Assembly (NCBI RefSeq): GCF_003026455.1
Contig: NZ_PYMB01000006.1
Span: 162,805-226,804 of the forward strand
DNA: 64,000 nt
Reading direction: 5' to 3'
Source of the DNA: Photobacterium rosenbergii
GTDB taxonomy: Bacteria; Pseudomonadota; Gammaproteobacteria; Enterobacterales; Vibrionaceae
A program made the translations under genes and the position numbers. The notes below the pieces were generated by a model. The model did not search any database, was not told where the DNA came from, and saw nothing but the letters and a program-made list of their open reading frames with translations. Shown piece after piece: positions 62,056 through 64,000 of the stretch; positions within the stretch are counted from its first letter, which is position 1, and every line of letters starts with the position of its first letter.

Positions 62056-62973
62056 ATGATGAGCGTTGAAACAGAAGTAAGTGTGGTGATCCCTAATTAC
62101 AATTGTCTGTCTACGCTACCTCGGGCAATCGACAGTATCCGTAGCCAAGGTGTCGCGGTTGAGATTATTGTGGTTGATGACGGCTCAACCGACGGTTCAC
62201 GTGAATGGTTGGCGCAGCAGAACGATATCAAGGTGCTCTTCAGTGACCGGGCAGGAGCTTCGCAGGCGAGAAATCTAGGGATAGAACATTGCAGCAATGA
62301 GCTGATCGCATTTCTTGATGCTGACGATTACTGGCTTGGCAACAAGTTATCGCAACAGCTCGACCTCCACGACCATTACCCGGAGATGGTCATGAGTTTT
62401 ACTGACTATATGCATATTACCGAAGCAGGCGAGCCTATTATCGGGTGTTTTGCATTTTGGCCACGCTTTCGCAATAAGCTCAGTGTTGAGCCTGTGACCA
62501 TATTCCCTTCATTTACGCCACTCTTGTTTGCCGAAAATATGGTGGGAACCAGTACAGTGATGGTGAAAAAGTCGGCCTTGTTGAAAGTCGGTGGCTTTGA
62601 CCCAAAATTGAGGTCGGCTTCTGACTGGGATTTGTGGCTCAAGGTCGCTGGAGCCGGTGAGGTTGGGGTGCTTGACTGCAACCTTTGTCATTATGTATCC
62701 GACCGGGCCGATGCTATCAGCCGGGATCATGGTAAACGACTTAATGCGATGAAGCATATCCTGGACCGCCACCGTCATGCTGTTACCAACCAGCCAATGG
62801 CATTGCTATCAGGCTATTTGCGATGGGTAACCGGCAAAGCGGAGTTCAACCGCCTGAAAAAGGCTTACCTTACTTCCGCCAGCCAAGAGCTATTCGTCCT
62901 TTGCTTGCAGCCTAATCGACGCAGGGTAAAGGCCGCAGGGCGGGATATATTGAGCCTGTTGTCATCAAAATAG
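62056..62973 (+). CDS. Family 2 glycosyltransferase, divergent from the syp locus
   Basis: 305 residues from the second of three consecutive ATGs (62053, 62056, 62059); agagagg gives best spacing to the later two. GT-A fold: SVVIPNYNCLSTLPRAIDSI, IVVDDGSTDGS, AFLDADDYW (DxD) and SASDWDLWLK (general-base region). Inverting transferase, sugar unknown. Shares a 133-nt control region with sypJ and is likely part of the same pathway. Confidence 0.87.
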   Translation: MMSVETEVSVVIPNYNCLSTLPRAIDSIRSQGVAVEIIVVDDGSTDGSREWLAQQNDIKVLFSDRAGASQARNLGIEHCSNELIAFLDADDYWLGNKLSQQLDLHDHYPEMVMSFTDYMHITEAGEPIIGCFAFWPRFRNKLSVEPVTIFPSFTPLLFAENMVGTSTVMVKKSALLKVGGFDPKLRSASDWDLWLKVAGAGEVGVLDCNLCHYVSDRADAISRDHGKRLNAMKHILDRHRHAVTNQPMALLSGYLRWVTGKAEFNRLKKAYLTSASQELFVLCLQPNRRRVKAAGRDILSLLSSK

Positions 62974-63149
62974 ACACTTATGTCATGTCTTGTCTGTTTT
63001 TTGCGCGCTTGGTGTTTTTTTTTATTTTTATGCTTGCCAATATCAATTCGCTCCCTATAATGCCGCATCACCGACACGGAGTACGGCGGCTTAGCCAGCA
63101 ACGTATCGGTAAGGGAAATCACTCTTAAAAATAAATTTTCAAAAAGTGT

Positions 63150-63177
63150 TTGACACTGAGGATTGATTGGATAGAAT
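63150..63177 (+). promoter_or_regulatory. rrn P1 promoter
   Basis: Consensus TTGACA (63150-63155), 16-bp spacer, TAGAAT (63172-63177). The 16-bp spacer, the A/T-rich upstream tract and a G/C-containing discriminator are typical of rRNA P1 promoters. Confidence 0.82.
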
Positions 63178-63235
63178 GGCTGCCCTGTTCAACGAGAGAT
63201 TGTTTCGATAATCGCTAATAAATCGTTGAATATAT

Positions 63236-63248
63236 TGTTCTTTAACAA
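63236..63248 (+). promoter_or_regulatory. rrn leader boxA (Nus antitermination)
   Basis: TGTTCTTTAACAA is one base from the E. coli rrn boxA TGCTCTTTAACAA. Binds NusB-NusE (S10). Confidence 0.85.
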
Positions 63249-63404
63249 TTTGACCATGCAATCTGTGTGGGCACTCGTGAAATGATAGTCAACAAAAGAA
63301 TTATCAATGAAACTGAGTGACCAAATCGAATCGTAAGATTCGGCACAGTCAATTCATTCATTACTTCGGTAATGAATTAACAGTATTCATTGAGCCAAAA
63401 CTTT

Positions 63405-64000
<596 letters not shown>

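Larger units (their letters stand above)
62974..63404 (+). other. rrn promoter and leader region
   Basis: No gene. It carries T-rich DNA after the GT2 stop, an A/T-rich UP-like tract (63127-63146), rrn P1, the antitermination boxA and a leader up to the 16S 5' end. A minus-strand frame here is not supported. Confidence 0.8.

Noticed and set aside
44419..62973. Mobile element carrying the polysaccharide locus
   Set aside because: No transposase, integrase, tRNA target or flanking direct repeat could be found at the edges.
62865..63122. Minus-strand gene between GT2 and rrn
   Set aside because: Overlaps the GT2 3' end and the rrn upstream region; Lys-rich low-complexity translation without SD.

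Overview
The window is a gamma-proteobacterial chromosome segment. Gene order (crp-yhfA-prkB-yheU-yheT-yheS-kefGB-yheV-slyD-slyX-fkpA-yheO-tusDCB-rpsL), the syp-type polysaccharide genes and the 16S sequence all point to Vibrionaceae, most likely a Photobacterium-like genus. The genus call is inference; the family call is fairly safe.

Layout. (1) 1-4824: end of damX, dam, rpe-gph, trpS and pabA, with a small convergent DUF2970 gene. (2) 5231-9874: arginine-succinyltransferase genes astC/argD, astA and astD, followed by a DUF1338 gene resembling 2-oxoadipate dioxygenase/decarboxylase. (3) 9982-24590: the crp to tus housekeeping block, with CRP autocontrol, potassium efflux (kefGB), an ABC-F ATPase, peptidyl-prolyl isomerases (slyD, fkpA) and tRNA thiolation (tusDCB). 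(4) 24671-44378: the str, S10, spc and alpha translation operons (rpsL to rplQ, with secY, rpoA, fusA and tuf), interrupted by bfd-bfr. Every expected small ribosomal gene is present, including rpmD and rpmJ. The str and S10 promoters, an S10 leader and an alpha-operon S4-target leader can be read. (5) 44419-62973: an exopolysaccharide locus of the symbiosis polysaccharide (syp) type. (6) 62974-64000: an rrn P1 promoter, boxA and the first ~600 nt of a 16S rRNA gene.

The most interesting part is region 5. Read on the minus strand it runs sypJ-like GT, Wzx flippase (K), Wzy/ligase (L), acetyltransferase (M), GT (N), a small lipoprotein, chain-length protein (O), GT (P), a GT2/sugar-transferase fusion (Q-R), then STAS protein (A), OmpA lipoprotein (B), multi-SLBB export protein (C), ParA/CpsD-like ATPase (D) and kinase/receiver/phosphatase (E). 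Compared with the A-to-R order known from Vibrio fischeri, the two halves are exchanged. sypF, sypG and at least one early glycosyltransferase are absent. Almost all genes overlap or abut. The only three upstream gaps longer than ~25 nt each contain a sigma-54-like GG-N10-G(C/T) motif, and the divergent GT2 gene has a fourth. So the sigma-54 architecture appears kept although the sigma-54 activator (SypG) and its kinase are not in this window. SypD lacks the P-loop lysine, SypC carries eight SLBB repeats with an internal ~585-bp duplication, and the SypE-SypA partner-switch residues are intact.

Other unexplained structure: four intergenic arrays of 7-8 bp tandem repeats, a 37-nt palindrome between a WD40 lipoprotein gene and fkpA, and a 13-bp inverted repeat in front of yheO.
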